A stretch of 48,039 nucleotides of DNA from an uncultured Gammaproteobacteria bacterium (GTDB taxonomy: Bacteria; Pseudomonadota; Gammaproteobacteria; Chromatiales; Chromatiaceae): contig CALAZS010000279.1 in the NCBI GenBank assembly GCA_937926265.1, positions 1 through 48,039 of the forward strand, given 5' to 3'. The notes under the pieces were generated by a model, which worked only from the letters and a program-made list of their open reading frames with translations, was not told where the DNA came from and ran no database searches. Below, piece after piece: positions 1-8,157 of this stretch (position 1 is its first letter; the number at the start of each line of letters is the position of its first letter). The translations under genes were made by a program, and so were the position numbers.

Positions 1-2
1 AA

Positions 3-131
3 TTAAAAGCTTGCGGTTGGGTAGAAGCTGCACCAGCTCCAAAAGCAGCACCAGCACCAGCACCAGCACCAGCTCCAGCACCTGAGCCTGAGCCAGAACC
101 TGTTATGGAACCAAAGCCAGATCGCGGTTAA
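3..131 (+). CDS. C-terminal end of an Ala/Pro-rich protein (5'-truncated by the window edge)
   Basis: An open frame runs from the window edge to a TAA at 129-131. The first visible residues read LKACGWVEAAPAPK, followed by an (Ala-Pro)n stretch, Glu-Pro repeats and a short end PVMEPKPDRG. The LKACGW segment resembles LEACGYKKPEA in the next gene, so this is probably a paralogue of that envelope protein that carries an Ala/Pro/Glu tail at this point. Whether it ever had an OmpA domain cannot be seen, because only 42 codons are present. A clear terminator follows at 188-219. Confidence 0.6.
   Translation, partial: LKACGWVEAAPAPKAAPAPAPAPAPAPEPEPEPVMEPKPDRG
48..77 (+). repeat. Coding hexanucleotide microsatellite (GCACCA)n
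   Basis: Five consecutive six-base units (four GCACCA, one GCTCCA) encode Ala-Pro repeats in the truncated gene. Such runs change length easily by slippage without breaking the frame. It is coding and not part of a CRISPR or origin. Confidence 0.8.
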
Positions 132-187
132 TGCTTTGAAAAAACATATATGAAGTCATAATTCTATAACCTAATCTTCATATAATA

Positions 188-219
188 CCGGCCAGTAATT
201 ATTTTACTGGCCGTTTTTT
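188..219 (+). terminator. Rho-independent terminator
   Basis: A perfect stem CGGCCAGTAA/TTACTGGCCG with a short AT-rich loop is followed by six T. It closes the upstream Ala/Pro-rich gene. Its GGCCAG stem core is repeated in the terminator after the next gene. Confidence 0.9.
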
Positions 220-284
220 ATTGTTTGCAATATTTCAAAATTCAATTTAGTTACTTTAATTTTATTTCTTTACGGGAGAAACCA

Positions 285-917
285 ATGATAAAAAAAATCA
301 TCATGTCCAGTTCCGCTTTAGCCCTGGCCATGTCATTAAATGTTCAAGCCGCTGATGATACCAAAACCTACCTGACAAGTTCTGACGGCAAGCCTGCGGT
401 TAGTTCAAACGGTGAATGTGTTGTTTCTTCTGGTATGACTGCAGAGCAGCTTGAAGCTTGTGGTTACAAAAAGCCAGAAGCAGTTATTGAAGTTGTTGCT
501 ACTCCAACTGCTGCCACTGTGACTACAAAAGTTGAAGAAAAAATCACACTTTCAGCTGAAATGCTGTTTGATTTCGACAGCGCTAACCTGACAGACGATG
601 CCAAAGCAATCATCGATGAGCGTATCGATCGTTTCCAGGGTAAAGTCAAAGCAACCACTAAAATGCAAGTTGTAGGACATACTGACTCTACTGGCCCTGA
701 AGCTTACAACCAGACACTTTCTGAAAAACGCGCCATGGCAGTTGCCGATTACATTAAAGCTAATGCTAAACGTAATCCTACTGATGATGCTTTCTCAGTT
801 ATGGGTAAAGGTGAATCAATGCCTGTTGCTTCCAACGACACTCGTGATGGCCGTAAACAAAACCGTCGCGTAGAAATTTACGTTGAAGGCGTTATCGAAA
901 AAATGGTTGAAAAATAA
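285..917 (+). CDS. OmpA-family peptidoglycan-associated envelope protein
   Basis: This 210-residue exported protein has a Sec signal peptide (MIKKIIMSSSALALAMSLNVQA, cleaved before ADD), a short Cys-containing N-terminal region with the segment LEACGYKKPEA, and a C-terminal OmpA-like domain from about residue 95. The domain shows FDFDSANL, GHTDSTG, LSEKRA and NRRVEI, the usual residues that hold diaminopimelate of peptidoglycan. There is no room for an eight-stranded barrel, so it is a periplasmic or short envelope anchor. I chose ATG 285 because GGGAGA lies 6-11 bases upstream; an in-frame TTG at 225 would add 20 residues before the signal peptide. Its N-terminal segment resembles the truncated upstream gene, which suggests tandem duplication. 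A strong terminator follows at 928-955. Confidence 0.9.
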   Translation: MIKKIIMSSSALALAMSLNVQAADDTKTYLTSSDGKPAVSSNGECVVSSGMTAEQLEACGYKKPEAVIEVVATPTAATVTTKVEEKITLSAEMLFDFDSANLTDDAKAIIDERIDRFQGKVKATTKMQVVGHTDSTGPEAYNQTLSEKRAMAVADYIKANAKRNPTDDAFSVMGKGESMPVASNDTRDGRKQNRRVEIYVEGVIEKMVEK

Positions 918-927
918 TCATTTTCTG

Positions 928-955
928 ACCGGCCAGCTTTGCTGGCCGGTTTTTC
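928..955 (+). terminator. Rho-independent terminator
   Basis: A perfect ten-base-pair stem ACCGGCCAGC/GCTGGCCGGT with a TTT loop is followed by a T run. It ends the OmpA-domain gene. Confidence 0.95.
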
Positions 956-978
956 ATTAACACTGGCAGTCGTGTTAC

Positions 979-2262
979 ATGAATAAAAAGTCTCATCCAT
1001 TTTTTCTTTCTGATCTTCTTTCAGTTTTTGTACTGACTCTTTTCTTCCTTCTTTCCCTGTTTTTTTCTTCTTCAGTTTCGGCTGATTGTGAACTAGTCAA
1101 TCTGAAAAAATCCGAAAATTCCGTAAATCTTCAGGCCTGCGAAAAACTGGCTCAGGATGGCGATGCTGAGGCTCTCTGGAAACTGGCTCTTTTTTACGAA
1201 ACAACCTCAACTTCAAAAAGAAATTATGAAAAAGCCTTTCGTTTGATTGAACGTTCTGCAAACCTTGGTAATCCAGTCGGTCAATATCATCTAGGTCGAT
1301 ATTATGATTATGGAATTGCTGTATCTAAAAATGCATTTGAAGCAGTAAGGTGGTATGAAAAAGCTGCACGGCAGAATCAAATGGAGGCATTTAATGCATT
1401 GGGTAAAGTCTATTTTGAAGGTCGTGGCGTAAATAGTAATTACGAAAGGGCAAGCCAGTGGTTTACTCACGCAGTTGAGAAAAATGACCAAACTGCTCAG
1501 TTTTATGTTGAGTTAATTGATGCTTATGGTTTGAAAAGCCCTAAAAACTATAAAGCCGCTTTTAAGTTTTTACATAAGGCTTCTGAAACTCAAAATATTG
1601 ATGCCTGGTATTACCTTGGCATGTTGTACCTGAAAGGCAAAGGTACCGGTGTGAATCTTGAACAGGCTATGGTTTGGCTAAAAAAAGCTGCCGCACAAAA
1701 TCATCAAGAGGCTAAATCTGAAGTAACACGACTTGCCAGAACGTTAGCAAAAAAACAAAAGGTCACAATTAATCAACCTGCTCAGGATAATTTAACTATC
1801 CAAAGTAACATAATCGACCAATCTATAAAGTCTTCTTCTAATAACCCTAAGGAAAAGTCTTCAGGTGGGTTACTCATCAGTATTTTAATCGTGATCATTA
1901 TTGGTGCGCTTGCAGTCTTCATTTTGAGACAAAAAAATAATAAAGACGATGACATGAATAGCAAGGAGACCAAAATGGTGCAAGAGGCACAGGAATATAT
2001 CCGTCATTCCAATCCTGACAATAGTTCAGGTACTAATTCGGTGCATGAGCATATCAAACCGAAGGAAACTCAATCTACAGTTACCAATTCTGAGAATCAG
2101 GATTTTTATGACACTATTTTACTTGAGCAGGCGAGAAACGAGCTTGAAACAAACAAGATAGACAAAACATCCTGGCAACAGGCCATGAATGAAGCCAATG
2201 GTAATCATGCGAGGGCTGAACTTCTTTATCTAAAGTTTAGAGTAAAACAATTGCAATCTTGA
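979..2262 (+). CDS. Sel1-repeat (SLR/TPR-like) membrane-anchored protein
   Basis: This 427-residue protein begins with a long hydrophobic signal or anchor (residues about 14-35), then carries several Sel1-like repeats from about 45 to 250, recognisable as AxxxLGxxYxxGxGVxxNxxxAxxWxxKAAxxN blocks such as LGRYYDYGIAVSKNAFEAVRWYEKAA. A second hydrophobic helix lies at about 297-317 (LLISILIVIIIGALAVFIL), followed by a polar tail of about 105 residues. The repeats would sit in the periplasm and the tail in the cytoplasm if both helices span the membrane. Sel1 repeats bind other proteins; the partner is unknown. No strong ribosome binding site is visible before ATG 979. It stands just ahead of the Mbx-like operon but has no obvious functional tie to it. 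Confidence 0.8.
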   Translation: MNKKSHPFFLSDLLSVFVLTLFFLLSLFFSSSVSADCELVNLKKSENSVNLQACEKLAQDGDAEALWKLALFYETTSTSKRNYEKAFRLIERSANLGNPVGQYHLGRYYDYGIAVSKNAFEAVRWYEKAARQNQMEAFNALGKVYFEGRGVNSNYERASQWFTHAVEKNDQTAQFYVELIDAYGLKSPKNYKAAFKFLHKASETQNIDAWYYLGMLYLKGKGTGVNLEQAMVWLKKAAAQNHQEAKSEVTRLARTLAKKQKVTINQPAQDNLTIQSNIIDQSIKSSSNNPKEKSSGGLLISILIVIIIGALAVFILRQKNNKDDDMNSKETKMVQEAQEYIRHSNPDNSSGTNSVHEHIKPKETQSTVTNSENQDFYDTILLEQARNELETNKIDKTSWQQAMNEANGNHARAELLYLKFRVKQLQS

Positions 2263-2345
2263 TTTCAATCAAATAAATTGTAACAAACTTGTTACAGTTA
2301 TCTGTTAGCCTAGGGATTAAATGCAGTACTCAGAGTCAGCTAATA

Positions 2346-2849
2346 GTGGATAAAGGACCATCTCAATTCATAACCATCTTTTTAAGTAGCTTGCTTTTAT
2401 GGTTACTACTTGCTGGCAGCGTTCAATCTGAAGAAATCATCGCTGGAATTGTCATTAGCCTGATTGCTACATTTCTGACAATCAGCAGAACATCCTTGTT
2501 TGACGCGATACACTTTTCACCATTATTTCCATTTTATATTTTTCTTTTCCTCGCTTCTTTTTTCAAAGCACTTTTCATAGCCAACCTTGATATGGCTCGC
2601 AGAGTGATTAGTCCATCACTTCCAATTGAACCGGGACTGGTTCGGGTTAAAACCGGGCTTCAGTCAGAGCTTGGCAAATTGCTTTTGGCTAACAGTATTA
2701 CACTAACACCCGGCACCCTGTCTGTTGATGTTGATGGCGACGAGATCCTTGTTCACTGGATAAGCTGCCCAGCTGATATGAACACCGCAATCGCCACTGA
2801 AAAAATTGCCGAAGCATTTGAAAAACATATCAGGAGATTCCTGAAATGA
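2346..2849 (+). CDS. Mrp/Mnh antiporter subunit E-like protein (MbxA-like)
   Basis: First gene of the large respiratory operon. The 167-residue product has two N-terminal membrane helices (FLSSLLLWLLLAGS and IIAGIVISLIATFLTI), a third around PFYIFLFLASFFKALFIANLDMA, and the soluble C-terminal region with ANSITLTPGTLSVDV, the signature of the MnhE family. MrpE is an accessory membrane subunit of Na+/H+ antiporters and of Mbh/Mbx complexes. No ATG precedes the first helix in frame; GTG 2346 gives the family's usual length. A ten-codon frame at 2321-2353, with AGGGA upstream, overlaps this start by eight bases and might couple translation. The stop overlaps the next gene (ATGA). Confidence 0.88.
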   Translation: MDKGPSQFITIFLSSLLLWLLLAGSVQSEEIIAGIVISLIATFLTISRTSLFDAIHFSPLFPFYIFLFLASFFKALFIANLDMARRVISPSLPIEPGLVRVKTGLQSELGKLLLANSITLTPGTLSVDVDGDEILVHWISCPADMNTAIATEKIAEAFEKHIRRFLK

Positions 2850-3124
2850 TTTTTCCTAACGAATTAAATCTTGCTGACCTTGTTGTCATTGGTCTTTTAA
2901 GTGCAGGCCTGTTGCTTTCATTGCTACGTTTCTGGTTGGGCCCATCAACACCTGACAGAATAATTGCTGTTGATACTCTGTCAGTTTTAATCACTGCCAG
3001 CATGGTAGCCATGTCTTTATGGTTTGATAATCAAATTTATCTTGATGTTGCGCTGGTATATGTTGTGTTGGCATTTATTGGAGTAATAGCGTTGGCGAGA
3101 TTGATAGAGCGGGGTAATCAATGA
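2846..3124 (+). CDS. Mrp/Mnh antiporter subunit F-like protein (MbxB-like)
   Basis: A 92-residue protein with three membrane helices and the MnhF motif GPSTPDRIIAVDTL between the first two, followed by YLDVALVYVVLAFIGVIALARLIERG. MrpF is a small membrane subunit next to MrpE and MrpG in the antiporter part of Mrp and Mbh/Mbx complexes. It overlaps the preceding and following genes by four bases each, so translation is likely coupled throughout. Confidence 0.92.
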   Translation: MIFPNELNLADLVVIGLLSAGLLLSLLRFWLGPSTPDRIIAVDTLSVLITASMVAMSLWFDNQIYLDVALVYVVLAFIGVIALARLIERGNQ

Positions 3125-3477
3125 GCTACCTCGGGCATGCCTTTATGATCATCGGGGCGCTGTTTTGTTTTCTTGGCGGTCTTGGCATATTGCGTATGCC
3201 TGATGTTTATAACCGAATCCAGGCGGGTACCAAGGCAGTCACTCTAGGGAGTTTATCGATATTTCTTGGTGTTGGTATTTTACAACCGGAGTGGTGGCCG
3301 AAACTGGTAACCATTACCGGCTTTTTGCTTGTTACTACCCCGGTAGGTTCTTCTGCAATTGCCCGTGCTTTTTTAAAGTCCGGCATTAAGCCATGGCAAA
3401 AACCTGGAACACCAATACAGGAAATTGAACAGGGATTAGGACAGGGATTAGGACAGGGACAGGAGCCAGAAAAATGA
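3121..3477 (+). CDS. Mrp/Mnh antiporter subunit G-like protein (MbxC-like)
   Basis: A 118-residue membrane protein with three helices and the MnhG signature GILRMPDVYNRIQAGTKA followed by TLG. The last 20 or so residues are a Gly-Gln-rich tail encoded by a short tandem repeat, which is not a usual MnhG feature. It overlaps its neighbours by four bases on either side. MrpG is an accessory subunit of the cation-translocating part of Mrp-type complexes. Confidence 0.92.
   Translation: MSYLGHAFMIIGALFCFLGGLGILRMPDVYNRIQAGTKAVTLGSLSIFLGVGILQPEWWPKLVTITGFLLVTTPVGSSAIARAFLKSGIKPWQKPGTPIQEIEQGLGQGLGQGQEPEK
3430..3459 (+). repeat. 12-base tandem repeat in the mrpG-like coding sequence
   Basis: Two and a half copies of CAGGGATTAGGA encode QGLGQGLGQGQ at the C-terminus of the MnhG-like protein. 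The unit is a multiple of three, so copy number changes keep the frame. It also ends just before the ribosome binding region of the next gene. Confidence 0.75.
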
Positions 3478-3746
3478 TTGAAGCCTTTGTGTTGATTTTA
3501 GTCATTATCATGCTGGCAGCTGCTTTATCAGCTTTATTGCTTGATAATCTTATTGCGGCAACGGCCTCTGCTTCTGCTGTGTCCATTGCCCTGGCAACTA
3601 TTTTTATTATTCTGCGTGCACCGGATGTTGCCATGACTGAAGCAGTGGTTGGTACCGGTTTAAGCAGTCTGATACTTGTACTTGGACTAAAACGTTTGAA
3701 GCTTTGGCAGTTAGACACACAAAGTGATAATGAGGAGGTCAAGTAA
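3474..3746 (+). CDS. MbhD/DUF4040-type antiporter subunit (MrpA C-terminal-like)
   Basis: A 90-residue protein with three membrane helices and the DUF4040/MbhD signature RAPDVAMTEAVVGTGL. In Mrp antiporters this domain is part of the long MrpA subunit or stands alone as MbhD in Mbh/Mbx complexes. The stand-alone form, with the NuoL-like channel in a separate gene further down, is the Mbh/Mbx arrangement. It overlaps the mrpG-like gene by four bases, and its last base is the first base of the next gene. Confidence 0.9.
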   Translation: MIEAFVLILVIIMLAAALSALLLDNLIAATASASAVSIALATIFIILRAPDVAMTEAVVGTGLSSLILVLGLKRLKLWQLDTQSDNEEVK

Positions 3747-4435
3747 TGTACCAGTTTGCCTCATTTGTTTTTCTGCTTGGTTTTCTGTTTTTAATTTCAG
3801 TCATTACCGGTTTCTTGCCATTAGGCGAACCACCAATGCTGGTGGGGCAGGTTATACAGAATAATGCAGCAAGTGAAACCGGTGCCTCTAATTTTGTCAC
3901 TTCAGTTGTCCTAGGTTACCGGGGAATTGATACACTTGGCGAATTGTCCATCCTGTTTGCTGCGGCTACTGCCGGCAGCCTGGTTTTAAGTGGTTTGAAA
4001 CAGAAAAGCATTGAATCTGGCGATGCCGGTTTTCTTGTCAAGTCAGCTTCTGAACTGTTCTTTCCTCTGTTAATTGTGGTTGGGCTTTATATCGTACTTC
4101 ATGGGCATTTAACACCTGGCGGTGGTTTTCAGGGAGGCGTTATTCTGGCCGCAGCTTTTTTCCTGCCTTTATTGGCTAAACCATCTAAAAGCATCAATTC
4201 TCTTGCTCTTGGATTAATTGAAGGTTTATCCGGTGCAGCTTTTATTATTATCGGCCTTATCGCTTTGTTTAACGAAGGCGCATTTCTTAAACCATTTTTT
4301 GAAAATGGCGAACTTGGATCGCTGATATCATCAGGAACTCTGCCTTTGTTATACATCGCAGTAGGTTTGAAAGTTGGAGCTGAACTGGCGTCTTTGTTAA
4401 ACCTTTTAAATCAGGAAGAAGTGAATGATTCCTGA
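3746..4435 (+). CDS. Fused MbhE-MnhB (MrpB) type antiporter subunit
   Basis: A 229-residue membrane protein. The N-terminal part to about residue 85 has GFLPLGEPP and YRGIDTLGELSILFAAA, the MbhE signature. The C-terminal part from about residue 95 has LYIVLHGHLTPGGGFQGGV, the MnhB/MrpB signature. Both modules belong to the antiporter-like arm of Mrp, Mbh and Mbx complexes. The fusion of MbhE and MrpB in one chain, separate from MbhD, is worth noting because these are often separate or fused differently. It overlaps the mrpC-like gene by eleven bases. Confidence 0.88.
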   Translation: MYQFASFVFLLGFLFLISVITGFLPLGEPPMLVGQVIQNNAASETGASNFVTSVVLGYRGIDTLGELSILFAAATAGSLVLSGLKQKSIESGDAGFLVKSASELFFPLLIVVGLYIVLHGHLTPGGGFQGGVILAAAFFLPLLAKPSKSINSLALGLIEGLSGAAFIIIGLIALFNEGAFLKPFFENGELGSLISSGTLPLLYIAVGLKVGAELASLLNLLNQEEVNDS

Positions 4436-4841
4436 TATCTCATCAATATTATTTTCAGGTGCAATCGGCTTGCTTGTTATTGGAGTCGGAGGGCTGCTGT
4501 TATCGAATAATGCTTATCGGGTTCTTTTAGCGCTTGTAATTGCAGAAGCTGGTGCCAATCTCATGCTTGTCATTGCAGGCTATCGCTGGGATGCCATTGC
4601 TCCGATATTAACGGGTGATTTCACTCCACAGCCAATGGTTGACCCTGTGCCACAGGCAATGGTTTTGACGGCAATCGTAATTGGTGTTGGTGTTCAGGCA
4701 TTGGCTTTAACCCTGATTATTCGTGTTAAAAAGGCATACGGTACCTTGAACATGGTCGAAATAAAAAAACGCATGGAGATGGATTTCGACCGCCTGTCTC
4801 AAGAGGCCAATCAGCCTGGTAAGCTCGAGGATAATTCATGA
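4425..4841 (+). CDS. NuoK/MrpC-like subunit (MbxG-like)
   Basis: A 138-residue protein with three helices in NuoK/MnhC order, ending the second helix with AEAGANLMLVIAGY and the third with QAMVLTAIVIGVGVQALALTLIIRVKK, which is the conserved MrpC region. The acidic residue in LVIAEAGAN corresponds to the membrane-embedded glutamate used in ion transfer. A polar tail of about 30 residues (VEIKKRMEMDFDRLSQEANQ) is longer than in most MrpC. It overlaps the neighbours on both sides. Confidence 0.9.
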   Translation: MIPDISSILFSGAIGLLVIGVGGLLLSNNAYRVLLALVIAEAGANLMLVIAGYRWDAIAPILTGDFTPQPMVDPVPQAMVLTAIVIGVGVQALALTLIIRVKKAYGTLNMVEIKKRMEMDFDRLSQEANQPGKLEDNS

Positions 4842-6316
4842 AGCATTATATTATCCTCACTGTAATACTGCCGTTACTGGTGGCTTTTTTATTACCTACC
4901 ATCGGACGTTTTTCCTATTTTCTTGCACGGGCTTTACCCCCCATAATTCTGATTTTTTCTATTGTTATCACTGCCTGTGTTTATAACAATGAAACAGCAC
5001 CATTTGCATTACACATTGGAGACTTTGTAGCACCCCAGGGAATTGTTTTTCATGTCGACAGCATTTCATTGTTAATGGCTTTGTCTGTTCAGGTTTTTGC
5101 GCTTTTTCTTTGGCCCAGGCGCAGCTTTAAACTGCAGAGTGAACAGATAGTTTCAAATAAACGTTATTCCTTGATGCTGTTGCTGGTTGCTTCTGCGAAT
5201 GGGCTTGCATTTTCCGGCGATCTTTTCAATTTATATGTTTTTTATGAATTACTCGCAGTCGCGACCTTTGGCTTAATCAGCTTTGATACCAATGAAGCCA
5301 ACCAGGCCCGTTTCGCTGCAGCTTTTCGGTACCTGGTAATTTCAGCAACCGGTTCCGTGATGGCCCTGCTTGGCATAGCCCTGGTGTATTTTTTGACGGG
5401 TACGCTTAATTTCGCTCACCTGGCAACCCAGCAGGCCAACCTGTTTAATCCGATTGGTCTGAGTGCGTTCGCCTTATTGTTAGTCGGGTTCGGTGTTAAG
5501 GCTGAATTATTTCCTGTAAACAGCTGGGTACCCGAAGTTTACAGCGCTGCATCAAAAAAATTATCAGGATATCTTGCCGGTGTAATTTCAAAGCTGGCTG
5601 TACTGGTAATTATTAAAGCGCTACTGTTTATATTTCCGCATTCTGAAGCAGCTTACCTGATGTTGGGGCTGGGACTTGCAGGCCTGTTAATTGGCGAGCT
5701 AAGCGCTATGCGCTCCAATGATTTTACCAGGATGATTTCCTGGTCATCGGTCGCTCAACTCGGTCTGGTTTTCATTGCTTTTTCGATTCCCGGTCAGGCA
5801 GGTATTATTGCCGGCCTTGCTGTGCTGTTTCATCACATGTTTGTTAAAACGGCCTTATTCCTTATTGCTGAAAAATGGGGTGGCAGGATTTCAGACCTTC
5901 ATGGACAGGGCTATCTTAACCTGATCATGTCGGGAATTTTTATATTCGTTGCCTTATCATTAATTGGTTTGCCACCATTACCCGGTTTCTGGTCGAAATT
6001 CCTTCTTTTGAATGGTCTTGCCGGCCAGGAATATTATTTCGCCATTGCGATTATTTTGATAACCACGGTGATCGAAGTTAATTACCTGTTCAGGGTTGCT
6101 AATCATTTATTTTCCCGGGAAGACAAGCCGGTACTTCCCATTAACAATCATCATTGGTTTGATACCTTGACTGCATCATTAATCGTCGTTGCCTTGATCG
6201 TGGCTGTTTGGGAGTTACCGACAATAAATGATCAGCTCATCATTATGTCCGATCAGTTACTCGATATTGAAAGCTATGTTAATCGAGTCTTGATATCAAC
6301 GGAGAATGGCCTGTGA
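4838..6316 (+). CDS. MrpD/NuoN-like ion channel subunit (MbxH-like)
   Basis: A 492-residue protein of about 14 membrane helices in the proton-conducting transporter family. The key residues of the channel are present: the helix-5 glutamate in NLYVFYELLAVATFG, the helix-7 lysine in GFGVKAELFPVNSWVPEVY, and a further lysine in FHHMFVKTALFLIAEKWGG. It is one of two consecutive antiporter-like subunits, as in Mbx (H and H'). It probably moves Na+ or H+ across the membrane, driven by electron transfer in the peripheral arm. Ion specificity cannot be read from sequence. The start and stop overlap the neighbours by four bases. Confidence 0.9.
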   Translation: MKHYIILTVILPLLVAFLLPTIGRFSYFLARALPPIILIFSIVITACVYNNETAPFALHIGDFVAPQGIVFHVDSISLLMALSVQVFALFLWPRRSFKLQSEQIVSNKRYSLMLLLVASANGLAFSGDLFNLYVFYELLAVATFGLISFDTNEANQARFAAAFRYLVISATGSVMALLGIALVYFLTGTLNFAHLATQQANLFNPIGLSAFALLLVGFGVKAELFPVNSWVPEVYSAASKKLSGYLAGVISKLAVLVIIKALLFIFPHSEAAYLMLGLGLAGLLIGELSAMRSNDFTRMISWSSVAQLGLVFIAFSIPGQAGIIAGLAVLFHHMFVKTALFLIAEKWGGRISDLHGQGYLNLIMSGIFIFVALSLIGLPPLPGFWSKFLLLNGLAGQEYYFAIAIILITTVIEVNYLFRVANHLFSREDKPVLPINNHHWFDTLTASLIVVALIVAVWELPTINDQLIIMSDQLLDIESYVNRVLISTENGL

Positions 6317-8148
6317 ATGCCCTTGATCTGTTATTGTTGACGAGCCTTGGCACTGTGCTTTTCAGTGTTGTTTTTTCGGCCTCACTGACTGGCAGAATGC
6401 TATTGACCATGCTGTACGCAGTGCAAACTGTCATATTGTTCCAGATAGATGCCGGAACAGAAATGGTTTCATCTTTTGGTTTCGAGATTTTTAATCACGC
6501 ATTGGGATTATCCTTTAACGGGCTTTCCTGGTTTTTTGCATTGATAACACTGGGATCGGCATTTTTTGCTGCATGGTATGGACTTAATCAGCAGCAAAAG
6601 TTATTGCACGTTGGTCTTTCTGCCAACGTTTTTTCAATGCTGGTGCTGTTAAGTGCAGGTGATTTTTTAAGTTTGTTTATCGCCTGGGAACTGGTTTCAT
6701 GGTCAGGTGTACTGCTTATGGTATTAGGCAAACAGGAAAGCCTGGTTGCCACACTAAAATACATAACCTATGCAATTGCCGGTGGAATGGCAGTATTTGC
6801 CGGAATTATTCTGATTTATAGCTGGACCGGCTCTTTAGCCTTTAATGCGGTAACTGAAAACCCATTGTCTTTAAGCCAGTATGGAACCCTGGCAATTTTA
6901 CTTATTGGGGGTTTTTCCGTAAAAATGGCATTACTTCCATTTCATTTATGGCAGGCCGAAGCTTATGCATTAACTAGCGGTCCTGCCTCCGTGTTTTTGG
7001 GTGCCATATCAGCACGTATGGGGCTTTTCGCGATTGTAATTACAATGATGCACGTTGTGGATTTAAAAACACTTGATTCGATTTTCCTGATACCTGAATT
7101 ATTTACCTTTCGGGATTTTCTGATCTGGGTTGCGGCCTTGAGCATTATCCTGCCTACATACACTGCATTAAGACAGAATGATGCACGCCTGTTACTTGCC
7201 TGGCATGGCATAGGACAGGGAGGCTATATGATGCTTGGCCTGCTGATGTATGACCAGATGGGGTCTGCAGGAGGACTTTTACACGTCTTTAATTATGCAA
7301 GCTGCCAGGCAATACTATTCATGTCGGTGTTTTCCATATTACACAGAACAGGAACGACTAATTTAAATCAGCTTGGCGGTCTTGTTGCCAGGATGCCATT
7401 GTCTTTTCTTGCCATGCTGGTAGGTATTATAGGTCTTGCAGGGTTACCACCAATGAATGGATTTGTGTCCAAATGGCTGGTTTACAGGTCTTTATTAAGC
7501 GATGGCATGGCCATCGTGTTCCTTGCCAGTGTCATAGGTACACTGGGCACCATTCTGTCTGTTTACAAATTGATGCATAACAGTTTCCTTGGGCAGTTAA
7601 GAGTAGAGCATGAGCATGTAAAAGAAGCACCATGGAGTATGACTGTCCCAATGATGCTGCTTGCCATTATCATTTTTATTACCGGTGTTATGCCTGGCAT
7701 CAGTCTTGAACTTGTCGCAAACGCCCAATCAGCCATTGGTCTTACACCCGTTGATTATCACCTGGGCGGAGTCGTTTCAGCTAATAGCGCCATATCCGGT
7801 GACCTGGATATGATATGGGTTGTTCTTGTATTGTTTTCCGGGTTTGGTATTGCGGCAATACTATTTTTATCTGCGGGTAAAAGCAGGCGCGTTCATCAAC
7901 TTGATAATTATGCCGGCGGTCACTTTCTGAATGCCAACAATCAATATCAATACAGCGATAACTTTTATGCCGGTCTGATGCATATCATCAAACCCTGGTA
8001 TCGCTACAGTTTTAAGTGGTTTGAAGGTGCAGTTGTTTCATTTGTAAACCTGGCGGCTGTCTTTTCCCGTTCATTTTTTAACCAGGCCCACATGTTAATC
8101 TGGATGTTGGTTGTTGTTACCACTGTGATGGCAGTTGCAATTATATAG
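6313..8148 (+). CDS. NuoL/MrpA N-terminal-like ion channel subunit (MbxH'-like)
   Basis: A 611-residue proton-conducting transporter family protein with about 15-16 helices. It shows the helix-5 glutamate in LFIAWELVSWSGVLLMVLG, the helix-7 lysine in GGFSVKMALLPFHLWQAEAY, and the GLPPMNGFVSKWLVY loop. The C-terminal part contains a soluble stretch (LDNYAGGHFLNANNQYQYS) that connects to a last helix near the end. It lacks the MbhD/MbhE domains that true MrpA carries, since those are encoded separately upstream. GTG is the start codon and overlaps the previous stop. It is the second ion pump unit of the complex. Confidence 0.9.
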   Translation: MNALDLLLLTSLGTVLFSVVFSASLTGRMLLTMLYAVQTVILFQIDAGTEMVSSFGFEIFNHALGLSFNGLSWFFALITLGSAFFAAWYGLNQQQKLLHVGLSANVFSMLVLLSAGDFLSLFIAWELVSWSGVLLMVLGKQESLVATLKYITYAIAGGMAVFAGIILIYSWTGSLAFNAVTENPLSLSQYGTLAILLIGGFSVKMALLPFHLWQAEAYALTSGPASVFLGAISARMGLFAIVITMMHVVDLKTLDSIFLIPELFTFRDFLIWVAALSIILPTYTALRQNDARLLLAWHGIGQGGYMMLGLLMYDQMGSAGGLLHVFNYASCQAILFMSVFSILHRTGTTNLNQLGGLVARMPLSFLAMLVGIIGLAGLPPMNGFVSKWLVYRSLLSDGMAIVFLASVIGTLGTILSVYKLMHNSFLGQLRVEHEHVKEAPWSMTVPMMLLAIIIFITGVMPGISLELVANAQSAIGLTPVDYHLGGVVSANSAISGDLDMIWVVLVLFSGFGIAAILFLSAGKSRRVHQLDNYAGGHFLNANNQYQYSDNFYAGLMHIIKPWYRYSFKWFEGAVVSFVNLAAVFSRSFFNQAHMLIWMLVVVTTVMAVAII

Positions 8149-8157
8149 AGTAGTAAT

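Noticed and set aside
48..77. Short direct repeats as a CRISPR or origin element
   Set aside because: The units are six bases long, contiguous and in frame as Ala-Pro codons.
2346..8148. Stand-alone Mrp Na+/H+ antiporter operon
   Set aside because: The genes run on without a break into NuoH-, NuoB-, NuoC- and NuoD-like genes, and the MrpA part is split as in Mbh/Mbx complexes.
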